Below are positions 26,372-34,548 of a DNA stretch of 46,665 nt, in pieces. The DNA lies in the NCBI GenBank assembly GCA_005881575.1, contig VBCA01000040.1:1-46665 (forward strand), given 5' to 3'. A model generated the notes under the pieces. It searched no databases, was not told where the DNA came from, and saw nothing but the letters and a program-made list of their open reading frames with translations. Every line of letters starts with the position of its first letter. The first letter of the stretch is position 1. The stretch is from Betaproteobacteria bacterium (GTDB lineage Bacteria > Pseudomonadota > Gammaproteobacteria > Burkholderiales > SG8-39). Made by a program: the position numbers and the translations under genes.

Positions 26372-28206
26372 GATGCGCCGCCGGGGCGGGGCTCGTCCTC
26401 GCGCTCGCCGTCCCCTTCGCGCACGCGCAGATTCAAGTGGTGCATGTCCTCGAGCGCGGAGAATTCGTGCGCAGCGCCGCGTTATCGCCGCTGCCCGACG
26501 ATGCGCCGTGGGAACCGGTGAGCCTGCCGGACAACTGGTACCTGTCGCGGCCAGGCGCTGCGCAGCCCGGCTGGTACCGGCTCCCGTTTGACCTTTCTCC
26601 CGAGCAGGCCAGTGTGCCTACTTCGCTCTATCTGCCGCGGAACAGCGCGCGGCGGATGCTTTTTGTCCTCAACGGCTACCGGGTGGGAGGCAACCTGGGG
26701 TACGGCGACCCGGGCACCCGCTACTGGGCACCCCCGCTCATCATGAACGTGCCCCCGCTGCTGCTGAAACCCGGCCGGAATGTCATGCAAATAAGAGTCG
26801 TAGCGGTGCCGGACCTCCGCCAAGGGCTGACGCGCGTCATCCTAGGACAGGGAACGGCGGGACGCGCGCTCTACGAACGCAGGTACGCAACGCAGGTCAC
26901 GAGCTTTTTCATGTTCAGCGCCGCCGCACTGCTTTCGGGATTGCTGGCCGCGGCCTTCTGGATCCGCGAGCGCAGCGACACGACGCTGCTGTGGTTCGCG
27001 GTCACCGCCCTCGCATGGGCCGCGGCGGCCTTCCCCTGGCTGCACGTCGTGCTGACTCCGCCCGCGTTCGGCCAAGGCCCTCTTGCCTTCGCAGCGCGCT
27101 TTGCGTACGCGGCACCGATGCTGGTGCTCTGCCTGCGCGTCGCGGGCCAGCGCTGGCCGGTCGGCGAAGGGGAGCTGTGGATTTTCACGCTGGCCGGACT
27201 GGCTCTCGCGTGGCTCTTGGGCGAGGACGGACAAGGCGCGGTAATCACGTACTGGAGCGTGGCCTACCTGGCCGCGCTCTTCGTCCTGCTGATCGTGCTG
27301 ATCCGCTCGCAGCAGCGCCGGCGCAGATGGGCGTTCTGGCTGCTCGCCGCCGCGCTGGTCTTCGCCGTGCTGCTCAATGCGCACGACCTTGCGTGGTGGA
27401 TGGGCTGGATAGACTACGAAAGCTTCCAGCTCGCGCACTTTCACATTCCGCTCGTGCTTTTCGCGATCGGCGCGACGATCATCGATCGGCATTTTCGGGC
27501 GGTCGGGGCGGTCGAGCGGGCGAAGCTCGAGCTGGAGGAAAGGGTCGAGCAGAAGACGCGCGAAATCGAGGCGAATTACGCGCGAGTCGAGGAGGCCGAG
27601 CGCGAGAAGGCGCTTGCCCGCGAGCGCCAGCGCATCATGGCAGACATGCACGACGGCGTGGGCTCGAGCCTCGTCGCTCTGCTCGGCGCGGTGCAATCGG
27701 GACAAGCGGCGCTGCCGGAGGTCGAACGGCGGCTGCACGATACACTGCAGGAACTGCGGCTGGCCGTGGATGCCCTGGAGCCTACCGATGGCGATCTGGG
27801 CGTGATTCTCGGCAACGTGCGCCACCGCATGCGGGCGGCGATCGAGAATTCCGGCGTGCGGTTTCACTGGCGGGTGGGAGAGCTGCCGCAGTTATCCTCT
27901 CTTACGCCCAAGGCCGTTCTCGCCGTCCAGCGGATCGTGCTGGAGGCCCTCACCAATTCCTTGCGTCATGCACGCGCACGCGACGTGACGGTAAGCACTC
28001 AGATCAACGGAAGCTCGTTGCAGATCGGCGTTTCGGACGACGGCATCGGATTCGACGAGGCGAGCATCACGCCGGGCCGTGGACTCGAGAACCTGCGCCA
28101 GCGCGCGCGCGGCCTGGGCGGAACAGTTGACATCCGCTCGGCCAGCGGCAAAGGAACAAGCGTCACTCTGCGATTGCCGCTGGACTCCGTGCGCGACGCT
28201 ACGTAG
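26368..28206 (+). CDS. membrane sensor histidine kinase, 7TM-DISM type
   Basis: The 612-residue product has a signal peptide (cut near HAQ, residue 20), a periplasmic beta-rich domain (about 21-170), about seven membrane helices (about 178-365), a short coiled coil (about 375-415), and a HisKA_3 dimerisation helix with phosphorylated H428 in ADMHDGVGSSL. The HATPase domain shows EALTNSLRHA (N box), DDGIGFD and GRGLENLRQRARGLGG (G boxes). This layout matches kinases with DISM-type extracellular sensors. The signal is unknown; a carbohydrate-like ligand is plausible from the domain family. It is convergent with gshB. Confidence 0.92.
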   Translation: MRCAAGAGLVLALAVPFAHAQIQVVHVLERGEFVRSAALSPLPDDAPWEPVSLPDNWYLSRPGAAQPGWYRLPFDLSPEQASVPTSLYLPRNSARRMLFVLNGYRVGGNLGYGDPGTRYWAPPLIMNVPPLLLKPGRNVMQIRVVAVPDLRQGLTRVILGQGTAGRALYERRYATQVTSFFMFSAAALLSGLLAAAFWIRERSDTTLLWFAVTALAWAAAAFPWLHVVLTPPAFGQGPLAFAARFAYAAPMLVLCLRVAGQRWPVGEGELWIFTLAGLALAWLLGEDGQGAVITYWSVAYLAALFVLLIVLIRSQQRRRRWAFWLLAAALVFAVLLNAHDLAWWMGWIDYESFQLAHFHIPLVLFAIGATIIDRHFRAVGAVERAKLELEERVEQKTREIEANYARVEEAEREKALARERQRIMADMHDGVGSSLVALLGAVQSGQAALPEVERRLHDTLQELRLAVDALEPTDGDLGVILGNVRHRMRAAIENSGVRFHWRVGELPQLSSLTPKAVLAVQRIVLEALTNSLRHARARDVTVSTQINGSSLQIGVSDDGIGFDEASITPGRGLENLRQRARGLGGTVDIRSASGKGTSVTLRLPLDSVRDAT

Positions 28207-28218
28207 CTACGCAAGTAG

Positions 28219-29163
28219 TCACCTTGAGCAGGCGGCCTCTAGAGCGTCGAGGAACATTCCGGCGACATTGAAGCTGGTCTGCTCGGTGATTTCCCGGAAG
28301 CACGTGGGGCTGGTCACGTTGATTTCGGTCAGGTAGTCGCCGATCACGTCCAGACCGACGAGGAGCAGGCCCGCTCGCGCGAGCTCCGGCCCGAGCGCGT
28401 TCGCGATTTCCGAGTCTCGCCGCGAGAGCGGCTTCGCGACGCCGGTGCCGCCTGCGGCGAGGTTAGCGCGCGTCTCGCCCGGCTTGGGGATGCGCGCAAG
28501 GCAATGCGGCACGGCTTTCCCCGCGATCAGCAGGATGCGCTTGTCGCCCTCGCGGATCTCCGGGATGTAGCGCTGCGCCATCACCGACTTGGCGCCGTCG
28601 CGAACCAGCGTCTCGACGATGACGTTGCGGTTGGGATCGCCCGAGGCGACGCGAAACACCGATTCCCCGCCCATTCCGTCGAGCGGCTTGAGCACCACGT
28701 CGCGGTGAGTATCGATGAATTCCTGGAGCTGCCCGGCGAGCCGCGTCACCAGCGTCGGCGGGGAGAATTGCGGGTATTTCGCGATCGCCAACTTCTCGCT
28801 GTGGTCGCGGATCGCGCGCGGGTTGTTGAACACCTTTGCGCCTTCCTTTTGCGCGAGCTCGAGCAGCCAGGTGCTCGCGACGTACTCGGCGTCGAAGGGC
28901 GGGTCCTTGCGCATCAGCACCGCGTCGAAATCGGCGAGCGGCGTCGCCTTGGGCGGTGCAGTGCGGTACCAGGGGTCTTTCTCCCCGGTCAAGGTGAGCC
29001 GCGAGATCTCGCCGACGACGCGCCCGCCCTTCCACATCAGGCCTTCCTGCAACATGAAATGAAGCTCGTGGCCGCGCTTCGCAGCCTCGACCATCATTGC
29101 GTAGGTCGAGTCCTTGTGGATCTTGAACGAGGACAGCGGATCGGCGACGAATGCGATTTTCAT
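28219..29163 (-). CDS. gshB: glutathione synthetase
   Basis: ATP-grasp ligase joining gamma-glutamylcysteine and glycine. The 314-residue product has the prokaryotic GshB pattern: MKIAFVADPLSSFKIHKDSTYAMM at the start, DAVLMRKDPPFDAEYV, VLKPLDGMGGESVFRV (ATP-grasp loop) and GLDVIGDYLTEINVTSPTCFREI near the end. In related genomes gshB directly precedes the EIIA-HPr-EI genes; here the hydrolase/two-component block intervenes. Confidence 0.97.
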   Translation of the reverse strand: MKIAFVADPLSSFKIHKDSTYAMMVEAAKRGHELHFMLQEGLMWKGGRVVGEISRLTLTGEKDPWYRTAPPKATPLADFDAVLMRKDPPFDAEYVASTWLLELAQKEGAKVFNNPRAIRDHSEKLAIAKYPQFSPPTLVTRLAGQLQEFIDTHRDVVLKPLDGMGGESVFRVASGDPNRNVIVETLVRDGAKSVMAQRYIPEIREGDKRILLIAGKAVPHCLARIPKPGETRANLAAGGTGVAKPLSRRDSEIANALGPELARAGLLLVGLDVIGDYLTEINVTSPTCFREITEQTSFNVAGMFLDALEAACSR

Positions 29164-29209
29164 CGTACGAAGCTTAACGCAAGCCGTGCCGCGCGTCAGG
29201 CGCGAGCGC

Positions 29210-30499
29210 CTAACCCGGGGTCTTGTAGATCGAATCGGGCAGCCAGGTCGCGATCTGGGGCACGTAGGTGACGAGCAGCAGATAGAGCACCATCACGAAG
29301 ATCCAGGGCGCGAACGCGACGGTGGTTTCGGTGAGCCCCATCTTGGCGATGCCGCTCGCGACGTAGAGATTGAGACCCACCGGTGGATGGATGAGGCCGA
29401 CCTCCATGTTGATGGTCATGACGATGCCGAAGTGGATCGGGTCGACGCCGAGCTTCATCGCGACGGGAAAGAGGATGGGCGCGAGCAAGAGCACGATCGA
29501 GGAAGGCTCCATGAAGTTCCCGGCGATCAGCAGCAGGATGTTGACCCCGAGCAGGAACACCCAGGCGGAGAGGTGCTTGTCGATGATCCACTGCGCCATC
29601 GCCTGAGGGATGTTTTCGGAAGTGAGCAGAAATGAAAACAGGATCGCGTTGGTGATGATATAGAGCAGCATCGCGCTCATGTTGGCTGAAGTTAGCAGCA
29701 CTTTCGGTACGTCGGAGAGCTTGAGATCGCGATAGACGAACACCGCGACGACGAACGCGTAGACCGCGCTCACTGCGGCAGCCTCGGTCGGCGTGAACAC
29801 GCCCCCGTAGATCCCGCCGATCACCACCACGATCAGCAAAAGCCCCCAGATCGCGTCCCAGAACGCCGCCCAGATTTCCCTCAAACTTGCGCGCGGCATG
29901 CGCGGGTAGTCGTGGCGCCGGGCGATGACCCAGGTGATGCTCATTAGGATCGCGGCAAGGAGGATGCCTGGCACGATGCCGGCGATGAAGAGCTTGCCGA
30001 CGCTCGTGTTGGTGGACACGGAGTAGATCACCATCACGATCGAAGGCGGAATCAGGATCCCGAGAGCGCCGGCAGTGCCGATCGAGCCGACGCCGAACTT
30101 GCGCGGATAGCCCTGCTTTTCCATCGCCGGGATCAGGATGGTGCCGATCGCGACCACGGTGGCCGGACTGGAACCGGATACCGCGGCGAAAAGCGCGCAA
30201 GCGAACACGCCCGCCATGGCGAGGCCGCCGTGGAAGTGGCCGACCAGGGCCGTGGCGAAACGGATCATGCGCCGCGCCACCCCGCCGTGGGTGAGAAAGG
30301 TTCCTGCGAGAATGAAAAACGGGATCGCCATGATGGCGAATTGGTCGAGCCCGGTGAACAAGCGCTGCGACACCAGTTCCGCCGGAAGATCGGTCATGAA
30401 GAACAGAAACGTGAGCACGGTAAGGCCGAGCGCGATCGAGATCGGCATGCCGGTCAGCATCAGCAGGACCAGCAGGATGAAAATGATCCAGCCGTTCAC
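29210..30499 (-). CDS. dctM: TRAP transporter large permease DctM
   Basis: The 429-residue inner-membrane protein is the ion-coupled transport subunit of a TRAP system, with about 12 membrane segments and signatures AIPFFILAGTFLTHGGVARRMI, AVSGSSPATVVAIGTILIPAM and GLIHPPVGLNLYVASGI. The start is GTG 30499, overlapping the dctQ stop as GTGA. The frame stays open upstream but that part is antisense-like. It is the last gene of the TRAP set. Confidence 0.94.
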   Translation of the reverse strand: MNGWIIFILLVLLMLTGMPISIALGLTVLTFLFFMTDLPAELVSQRLFTGLDQFAIMAIPFFILAGTFLTHGGVARRMIRFATALVGHFHGGLAMAGVFACALFAAVSGSSPATVVAIGTILIPAMEKQGYPRKFGVGSIGTAGALGILIPPSIVMVIYSVSTNTSVGKLFIAGIVPGILLAAILMSITWVIARRHDYPRMPRASLREIWAAFWDAIWGLLLIVVVIGGIYGGVFTPTEAAAVSAVYAFVVAVFVYRDLKLSDVPKVLLTSANMSAMLLYIITNAILFSFLLTSENIPQAMAQWIIDKHLSAWVFLLGVNILLLIAGNFMEPSSIVLLLAPILFPVAMKLGVDPIHFGIVMTINMEVGLIHPPVGLNLYVASGIAKMGLTETTVAFAPWIFVMVLYLLLVTYVPQIATWLPDSIYKTPG

Positions 30500-31053
30500 G
30501 TCCGCGCGCCCGTTTGCAGTCCTTCGACATGCGCGTGGCCGTGCGAGGGCAATTCGCCTGAGCGGCGAAAACGCCACGCGACCTGCAAAAAGCGGTAGCA
30601 CATCAAGGAGGACCCGAGCGGCACGGCCAGATAGACCACCCACATCGGCAGCTCGAGGTCGGGCGAGACCTGGCCGGTGCCGAACATGCGAAACACGAAC
30701 ATGCCGCCCAAAACGGCGATCACGCCGGTGAAGAGCGCCCCGGCGAGCAGATCGAAGGTGATCCAGAAGCGGCGCTTTGGCGGCGCGAGCAGCCGCACCA
30801 GGACGTCGACGCCGACGTGAATGCCGGTGCGCACCCCGTAGGCCGCGCCGAACTTCGCCATCCATATGAAGAGGTAAATGCACAGCTCCTGCGCCCAGGT
30901 GAGGTTGATATGCCGGGTGTAATTCCACACCCACGCGATGTCGGCGGTATAGCGATACACGACGGAAATGAAAATGACGCCTGTCGCGAGCGCCATGAAG
31001 CTCGCGACGAGCCACTCTTCGAGATGATCGAGGACGCGGTTGAACGTGCGCAT
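30496..31053 (-). CDS. dctQ: TRAP transporter small permease DctQ
   Basis: The 185-residue protein has four membrane segments, as usual for DctQ. YTRHINLTWAQELCIYLFIWMAKFGAAYGVRTGIHVGVDVL is the conserved DctQ core. It lies 49 bases after dctP and overlaps dctM by 4 bases, so the three subunits are one transcription unit. Confidence 0.92.
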   Translation of the reverse strand: MRTFNRVLDHLEEWLVASFMALATGVIFISVVYRYTADIAWVWNYTRHINLTWAQELCIYLFIWMAKFGAAYGVRTGIHVGVDVLVRLLAPPKRRFWITFDLLAGALFTGVIAVLGGMFVFRMFGTGQVSPDLELPMWVVYLAVPLGSSLMCYRFLQVAWRFRRSGELPSHGHAHVEGLQTGART

Positions 31054-31102
31054 GAAAGCGCCGTGCGGACGGACGAGCCGCGTCAGCCGCCGCCGCTGCC
31101 GG

Positions 31103-32107
31103 CTATTTCTTCGCCGACGATTGCGCGACCGTTTTTTCTATCGCCTGCAGCGTATCCTTGCCGACCACGCCCTCGTACTCCTGGTAGAGCGGCAGCATGG
31201 CCTTGCGCCACACGGCCTTCTCCGTCGAAGGCAGTACGTACACATCGGTGGTCTTCGCCGCCTTTATTTTCACCAGCGCGTCGTCGTTTTCCTTCTTCGC
31301 GATGTCCCATACGTACTGGGTCGATTCCGCCATAGCTTCGACCAGGCTTCTGCGGATGTCCGCAGGCAAGGCGTCCCAGAATTTCTTGTTGACGATCACC
31401 GCATACATGACCACACCGTGGTCCGACAGCGTCATGTGCTTCTGCACTTCGTGCATCTTCTGCGTGTACTTGTTCGAGGGCGTGTTCTCCTCGCCGTCGA
31501 CGACCCCCTGCTGCAGAGCGGTGTAGACCTCGGAGAACGCCATCACCTGCGGGATCGCGCCGAACGCCTTGATCTCGCCCTCGAGGATCTTGGAGGACTG
31601 GATGCGGATCTTCAGGCCCTTGAAGTCGTCGAGCTTCCTGAGGGGCTTGTTGGCCGTGAATTCCTTGAAGCCGTTGAACCAGTAGGCGAGCCCGACGATG
31701 CCTTTCGGCTCGAGCAGCTTGAAGAGACCCTTGCCGACCGGGCCTTCGACGACCCGCTCGAGCGACCGCTCGTCGTCGAACATGTAGGGCAGATCGAACA
31801 CCTCGAACTTGCGCACGCCCAAGGGGCCGAACTTCGACACCGAAGGCGCGAGCATCTGCACCGCGCCCAGTTGCAGCGCCTCGAGCTCCTCGCGGTCCTT
31901 GTAGAGCTGGCTGTTGGGGTAGATCTCCACCTTCACCCGACCCTTGGTCTTCGCCTCGGCAAGCTCCTTGAAGCGGATCGCGCCCTTGCCTTTGGGCGTC
32001 TCATCGGTGACGACGTGGCTGAACTTGACGACGACGGGTTGCTGCGCCTGCGCTGCGGTGAAGAGCGCGAACGCGATGACTGCTGCGGCGAATTGCACGA
32101 GCTTCAT
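31103..32107 (-). CDS. dctP: TRAP solute receptor DctP, C4-dicarboxylate type
   Basis: Periplasmic substrate-binding protein of 334 residues with a signal peptide ending AQAQ (about residue 22). It contains the conserved arginine that clamps carboxylates (LKIRIQSSKILEGEI) and the helix QQGVVDGEENTPSNKYTQKMHEVQKHMTLSDHG, which closely resembles receptors for succinate, malate and fumarate. Substrate is inferred from that similarity. A strong Shine-Dalgarno (AGGAGG) precedes ATG 32107. It follows the cytochrome c gene by 63 bases. Confidence 0.93.
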   Translation of the reverse strand: MKLVQFAAAVIAFALFTAAQAQQPVVVKFSHVVTDETPKGKGAIRFKELAEAKTKGRVKVEIYPNSQLYKDREELEALQLGAVQMLAPSVSKFGPLGVRKFEVFDLPYMFDDERSLERVVEGPVGKGLFKLLEPKGIVGLAYWFNGFKEFTANKPLRKLDDFKGLKIRIQSSKILEGEIKAFGAIPQVMAFSEVYTALQQGVVDGEENTPSNKYTQKMHEVQKHMTLSDHGVVMYAVIVNKKFWDALPADIRRSLVEAMAESTQYVWDIAKKENDDALVKIKAAKTTDVYVLPSTEKAVWRKAMLPLYQEYEGVVGKDTLQAIEKTVAQSSAKK

Positions 32108-32170
32108 GGCCTTCCCTCCTAACGACGCGCAGGCTCAAGCGGCCTGCTGTGAAGTGGTCCGTCCCCGGTT

Positions 32171-32932
32171 TTATTTCACCGCCTCGAGCATGTAGTCCAC
32201 CGCCGTCTTCACTTCCGCTTCCGACAGCGTGAGGTTGCCCCCTTTGGGCGGCATCGCACCCTTGCCCTTGAGCGCGTTCTCGTACACGTGCTCGGTGCCG
32301 TGAGTGAGGTGCATCGCCCACGCTTTCTTGTCGCCGAACTTCGGCGCGTTCGCCACGCCTGTGCCGTGGCAAGCCATGCACGTCGACTCGTATACCCTCT
32401 TTCCGTCGACCTTGCCGGAGGCGGCTCGCGCCGGGGGCGCCGCTGCGGCCGGCTCCTTGAATTTCGCTCCTGCCGCGTTCGCCATATACACGACGGCGCG
32501 CTCGACTTCGATGTCGGAGAGCTCGGACGCGCCGCCCTTGGGAGGCATGGCGCCTTCGCCTTTCAGCGCCACCCGGACGAGCTCCTTCTGACCTTCCTTG
32601 ATGCGCGGCGCCCAGTCGCGCCGGTCGCCGAATTTCGGCGCTTTCGCGACCCCGGTGGCGTGACACGCCGTGCACACCGACTTGTATATCTCTTCTCCGG
32701 TCTTGAGGATCTTGCCGGCCGGCCCCGCCGTGCCCATGTTGACCTCGGCGACCGGCTTGATGCGCTTTGCGACTGCTTCGGGCGATTTGGCGTCCTCGTC
32801 GTAGTTCCGGCCGCTCGTCGCGAGTTGCGCAAGCAGGACGATGACGATGATCGTTCCGACGAAGAAGAGCACCAGCGCGGTGACGAGCTGCTTGGGAGTC
32901 TTGATCAGGGATTCGTGGCGCTTTGCGCTCAT
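32171..32932 (-). CDS. membrane-anchored diheme cytochrome c (c5 type)
   Basis: The 253-residue product has one N-terminal membrane helix (about residues 18-40) and two class I cytochrome domains with CTACH and CMACH heme-binding motifs, each followed by GAMPPKGG carrying the axial methionine. The domains are near-duplicates (APKFGDRRDWAPRI and APKFGDKKAWAMHL), joined by an Ala/Pro linker. It resembles betaproteobacterial CycB/c5-like electron carriers that feed terminal oxidases. ATG 32932 is chosen because it places the basic cytoplasmic start before the helix. The transporter genes downstream are on the same strand; a functional link is not implied. Confidence 0.92.
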   Translation of the reverse strand: MSAKRHESLIKTPKQLVTALVLFFVGTIIVIVLLAQLATSGRNYDEDAKSPEAVAKRIKPVAEVNMGTAGPAGKILKTGEEIYKSVCTACHATGVAKAPKFGDRRDWAPRIKEGQKELVRVALKGEGAMPPKGGASELSDIEVERAVVYMANAAGAKFKEPAAAAPPARAASGKVDGKRVYESTCMACHGTGVANAPKFGDKKAWAMHLTHGTEHVYENALKGKGAMPPKGGNLTLSEAEVKTAVDYMLEAVK

Positions 32933-32966
32933 TCTCGCGCCTTCAGGCGGGCGTAGAAACGCACGC

Positions 32967-32974
32967 ATTATAAT
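32967..32974. promoter_or_regulatory. palindromic -10 shared by nadC and cytochrome c gene
   Basis: ATTATAAT is its own reverse complement, so both strands read TATAAT. On the plus strand (32969-32974) it is 8 bases before the nadC ATG, which would make the nadC message leaderless or nearly so. On the minus strand (32967-32972) it gives the cytochrome gene a leader of about 27 bases. Neither direction has a convincing -35. Confidence 0.5.
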
Positions 32975-32982
32975 CCCTTCTC

Positions 32983-33825
32983 ATGATCGATCCCCTCGTC
33001 GTCGAAGAACTGATCGACCGGGCGCTCGCCGAGGACATCGGCTTCGCCGACCTCACCTCGGAGCTGGTGATCCCGGCCGACGCGCGCGCGGAGCTCGCGC
33101 TCAACGCGCGCCAGGACATCGTCGTCGCCGGCATCGAGGTCGCCGCGCAGGTTTTCCGCCGCCGCGTGCCGCAGTGCCGGGTGGAACTGCGCGTGAAGGA
33201 CGGTGATCGCGTCAATGCGGGCACGGCGATGGGGAGAATCGAAGGCCCGGCTCGCGGGCTGCTCGCGGTGGAGCGAACCGCGTTGAATTTTCTCCAGCAC
33301 CTTTCCGGAGTCGCCACCCTCACCGCGCAGTACGTCGAGCGCGTCGCCGGGACGCGGGCGGTGCTGATCGACACGCGCAAGACGACGCCGGGCCTGCGTG
33401 CGCTTGAGAAGCACGCGGCGCAACTGGGCGGTGCGCGCAACCACCGGTTGCGCCTGGACGACGGCGTGCTCATCAAGGACAACCACATCAGCGTGTGCGG
33501 CTCGATCGCCCTTGCCGTGAAGCGCGCACGCTCGGTCGTTCCCGTCCTCACCAAGATCGAGGTCGAATGCGATACGCTCGGGCAAGTGAAGGAAGCGCTC
33601 GAGGCGGGGGCCGACATGATTCTGCTCGACAACATGGGCGCGGAAGACCTGCGCCGCGCGGTCGCGCTCTCGGGCGGCCGCGTTCCGCTCGAGGCTTCCG
33701 GGGGAGTGAGGCTGGAGACCATCCGCGCGATCGCCGAGACCGGCGTCGATTTCATCTCGGTGGGCCGAATCACGCAGTCGGCGCCTGCGGTGGACATCGG
33801 CCTCGACGCAGTCGTCAGGATCTGA
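32983..33825 (+). CDS. nadC: nicotinate-nucleotide pyrophosphorylase NadC
   Basis: Quinolinate phosphoribosyltransferase of de novo NAD synthesis. The 280-residue product has LNFLQHLSGVATLTAQYVERV, DTRKTTPGLRALEKHAAQLGGARNHRLRLDDGVLIKDNH and the C-terminal barrel motifs LDNMGAEDLRRAV and LEASGGVRLETIRAIAETGVDFISVG. No Shine-Dalgarno precedes ATG 32983, and a TATAAT lies 8 bases upstream, suggesting a leaderless message. No other start codon near the N-terminus fits. Confidence 0.97.
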   Translation: MIDPLVVEELIDRALAEDIGFADLTSELVIPADARAELALNARQDIVVAGIEVAAQVFRRRVPQCRVELRVKDGDRVNAGTAMGRIEGPARGLLAVERTALNFLQHLSGVATLTAQYVERVAGTRAVLIDTRKTTPGLRALEKHAAQLGGARNHRLRLDDGVLIKDNHISVCGSIALAVKRARSVVPVLTKIEVECDTLGQVKEALEAGADMILLDNMGAEDLRRAVALSGGRVPLEASGGVRLETIRAIAETGVDFISVGRITQSAPAVDIGLDAVVRI

Positions 33826-33826
33826 C

Positions 33827-34420
33827 ATGGCAAGACGCTCAGTGTGCCTGTTCTGCTCGGCGCTCGAAGATCTCCCGCCCGCAGCACGCTCCCTCGCAGC
33901 CGAATTCGGCGCCGCCTGCGCCGGGCGCGGACTGCGCCTAGTCTACGGCGGCAGCGGCCGTGGGCTCATGGGCATCGCGGCGCGCGCCGCTGCAGCTGCG
34001 GGCGGCGAAGTGCTCGGGATCATGCCGCGCCATCTCATCCGCCCGGAGCGCGCCGCGTCCGACCTCGGCACGCTCAAGATCGTCGAGTCGCTTGCCGAGC
34101 GCAAGCAATTGATGACCGAATCCGCCGACCTTTTCGTCGCGCTGCCCGGCGGAATCGGCACCCTCGACGAGCTGCTCGAGATGCTCACGATGAACGACCT
34201 GGGACTGCAGGACAAACCGGTGATCCTGTGCGCGAGCGACGGCTTCTGGCAGCCGTTCGTCGTGATGATCGAGCGCTTCCGCGCCTACGGCGTGCTGCGG
34301 CCGAGCGTCGAGCGCAGGCTACGCACGGCCGCTTCGGTCGAGGAGGCCATGCGCCTCATCGAAGACCATCTGTCGTCCGCGCCTCACGGGACGCAGTCCG
34401 CTCGATCGCGCAGTGTATAA
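33827..34420 (+). CDS. LOG-family (TIGR00730) nucleotide phosphoribohydrolase-like protein
   Basis: Rossmann-like protein of 197 residues with the LOG signature: LVYGGSGRGLMGIAARAAAAAGG, then LVALPGGIGTLDELLEM (the PGGxGTxxE active-site motif). Relatives cleave cytokinin or purine nucleotide monophosphates to free base and ribose phosphate. Several bacterial members are annotated lysine decarboxylase, which is mistaken. It begins one base after the nadC stop, so it is co-transcribed. Its stop codon overlaps the -10 of the tRNA-Arg promoter. Confidence 0.93.
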   Translation: MARRSVCLFCSALEDLPPAARSLAAEFGAACAGRGLRLVYGGSGRGLMGIAARAAAAAGGEVLGIMPRHLIRPERAASDLGTLKIVESLAERKQLMTESADLFVALPGGIGTLDELLEMLTMNDLGLQDKPVILCASDGFWQPFVVMIERFRAYGVLRPSVERRLRTAASVEEAMRLIEDHLSSAPHGTQSARSRSV

Positions 34421-34421
34421 T
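34416..34421 (+). promoter_or_regulatory. tRNA-Arg promoter -10
   Basis: TATAAT overlaps the TAA stop of the LOG gene and lies 11 bases before the mature tRNA 5' end. No good -35 is visible. Position and perfect hexamer make it a likely start for the tRNA. Confidence 0.5.
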
Positions 34422-34431
34422 TTCCTCTCCC

Positions 34432-34507
34432 GCGCCCGTAGCTCAGGGGATAGAGTGATGGCCTCCGAAGCCATAGGTCGCGCGTTCGATTCGCGCCGGG
34501 CGCGCCA
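34432..34507 (+). tRNA. tRNA-Arg (anticodon CCG)
   Basis: A 76-base cloverleaf. The acceptor stem GCGCCCG (34432-34438) pairs with CGGGCGC (34497-34503), followed by discriminator G and an encoded CCA. The anticodon stem ATGGC/GCCAT encloses loop CTCCGAA with anticodon CCG. The T arm is GCGCG-TTCGATT-CGCGC. The D arm is GCTC...GAGT. It decodes CGG arginine codons, common in a GC-rich genome. Confidence 0.97.
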
Positions 34508-34548
34508 GATTCCACCGCACTGCAATGCCGCAGAGTAGGGGAGGCAGC

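Noticed and set aside
26842-27867. 341-codon open frame on the minus strand opposite the histidine kinase
   Set aside because: Antisense shadow; composition dominated by Arg, Gln and Glu from reversed kinase codons.
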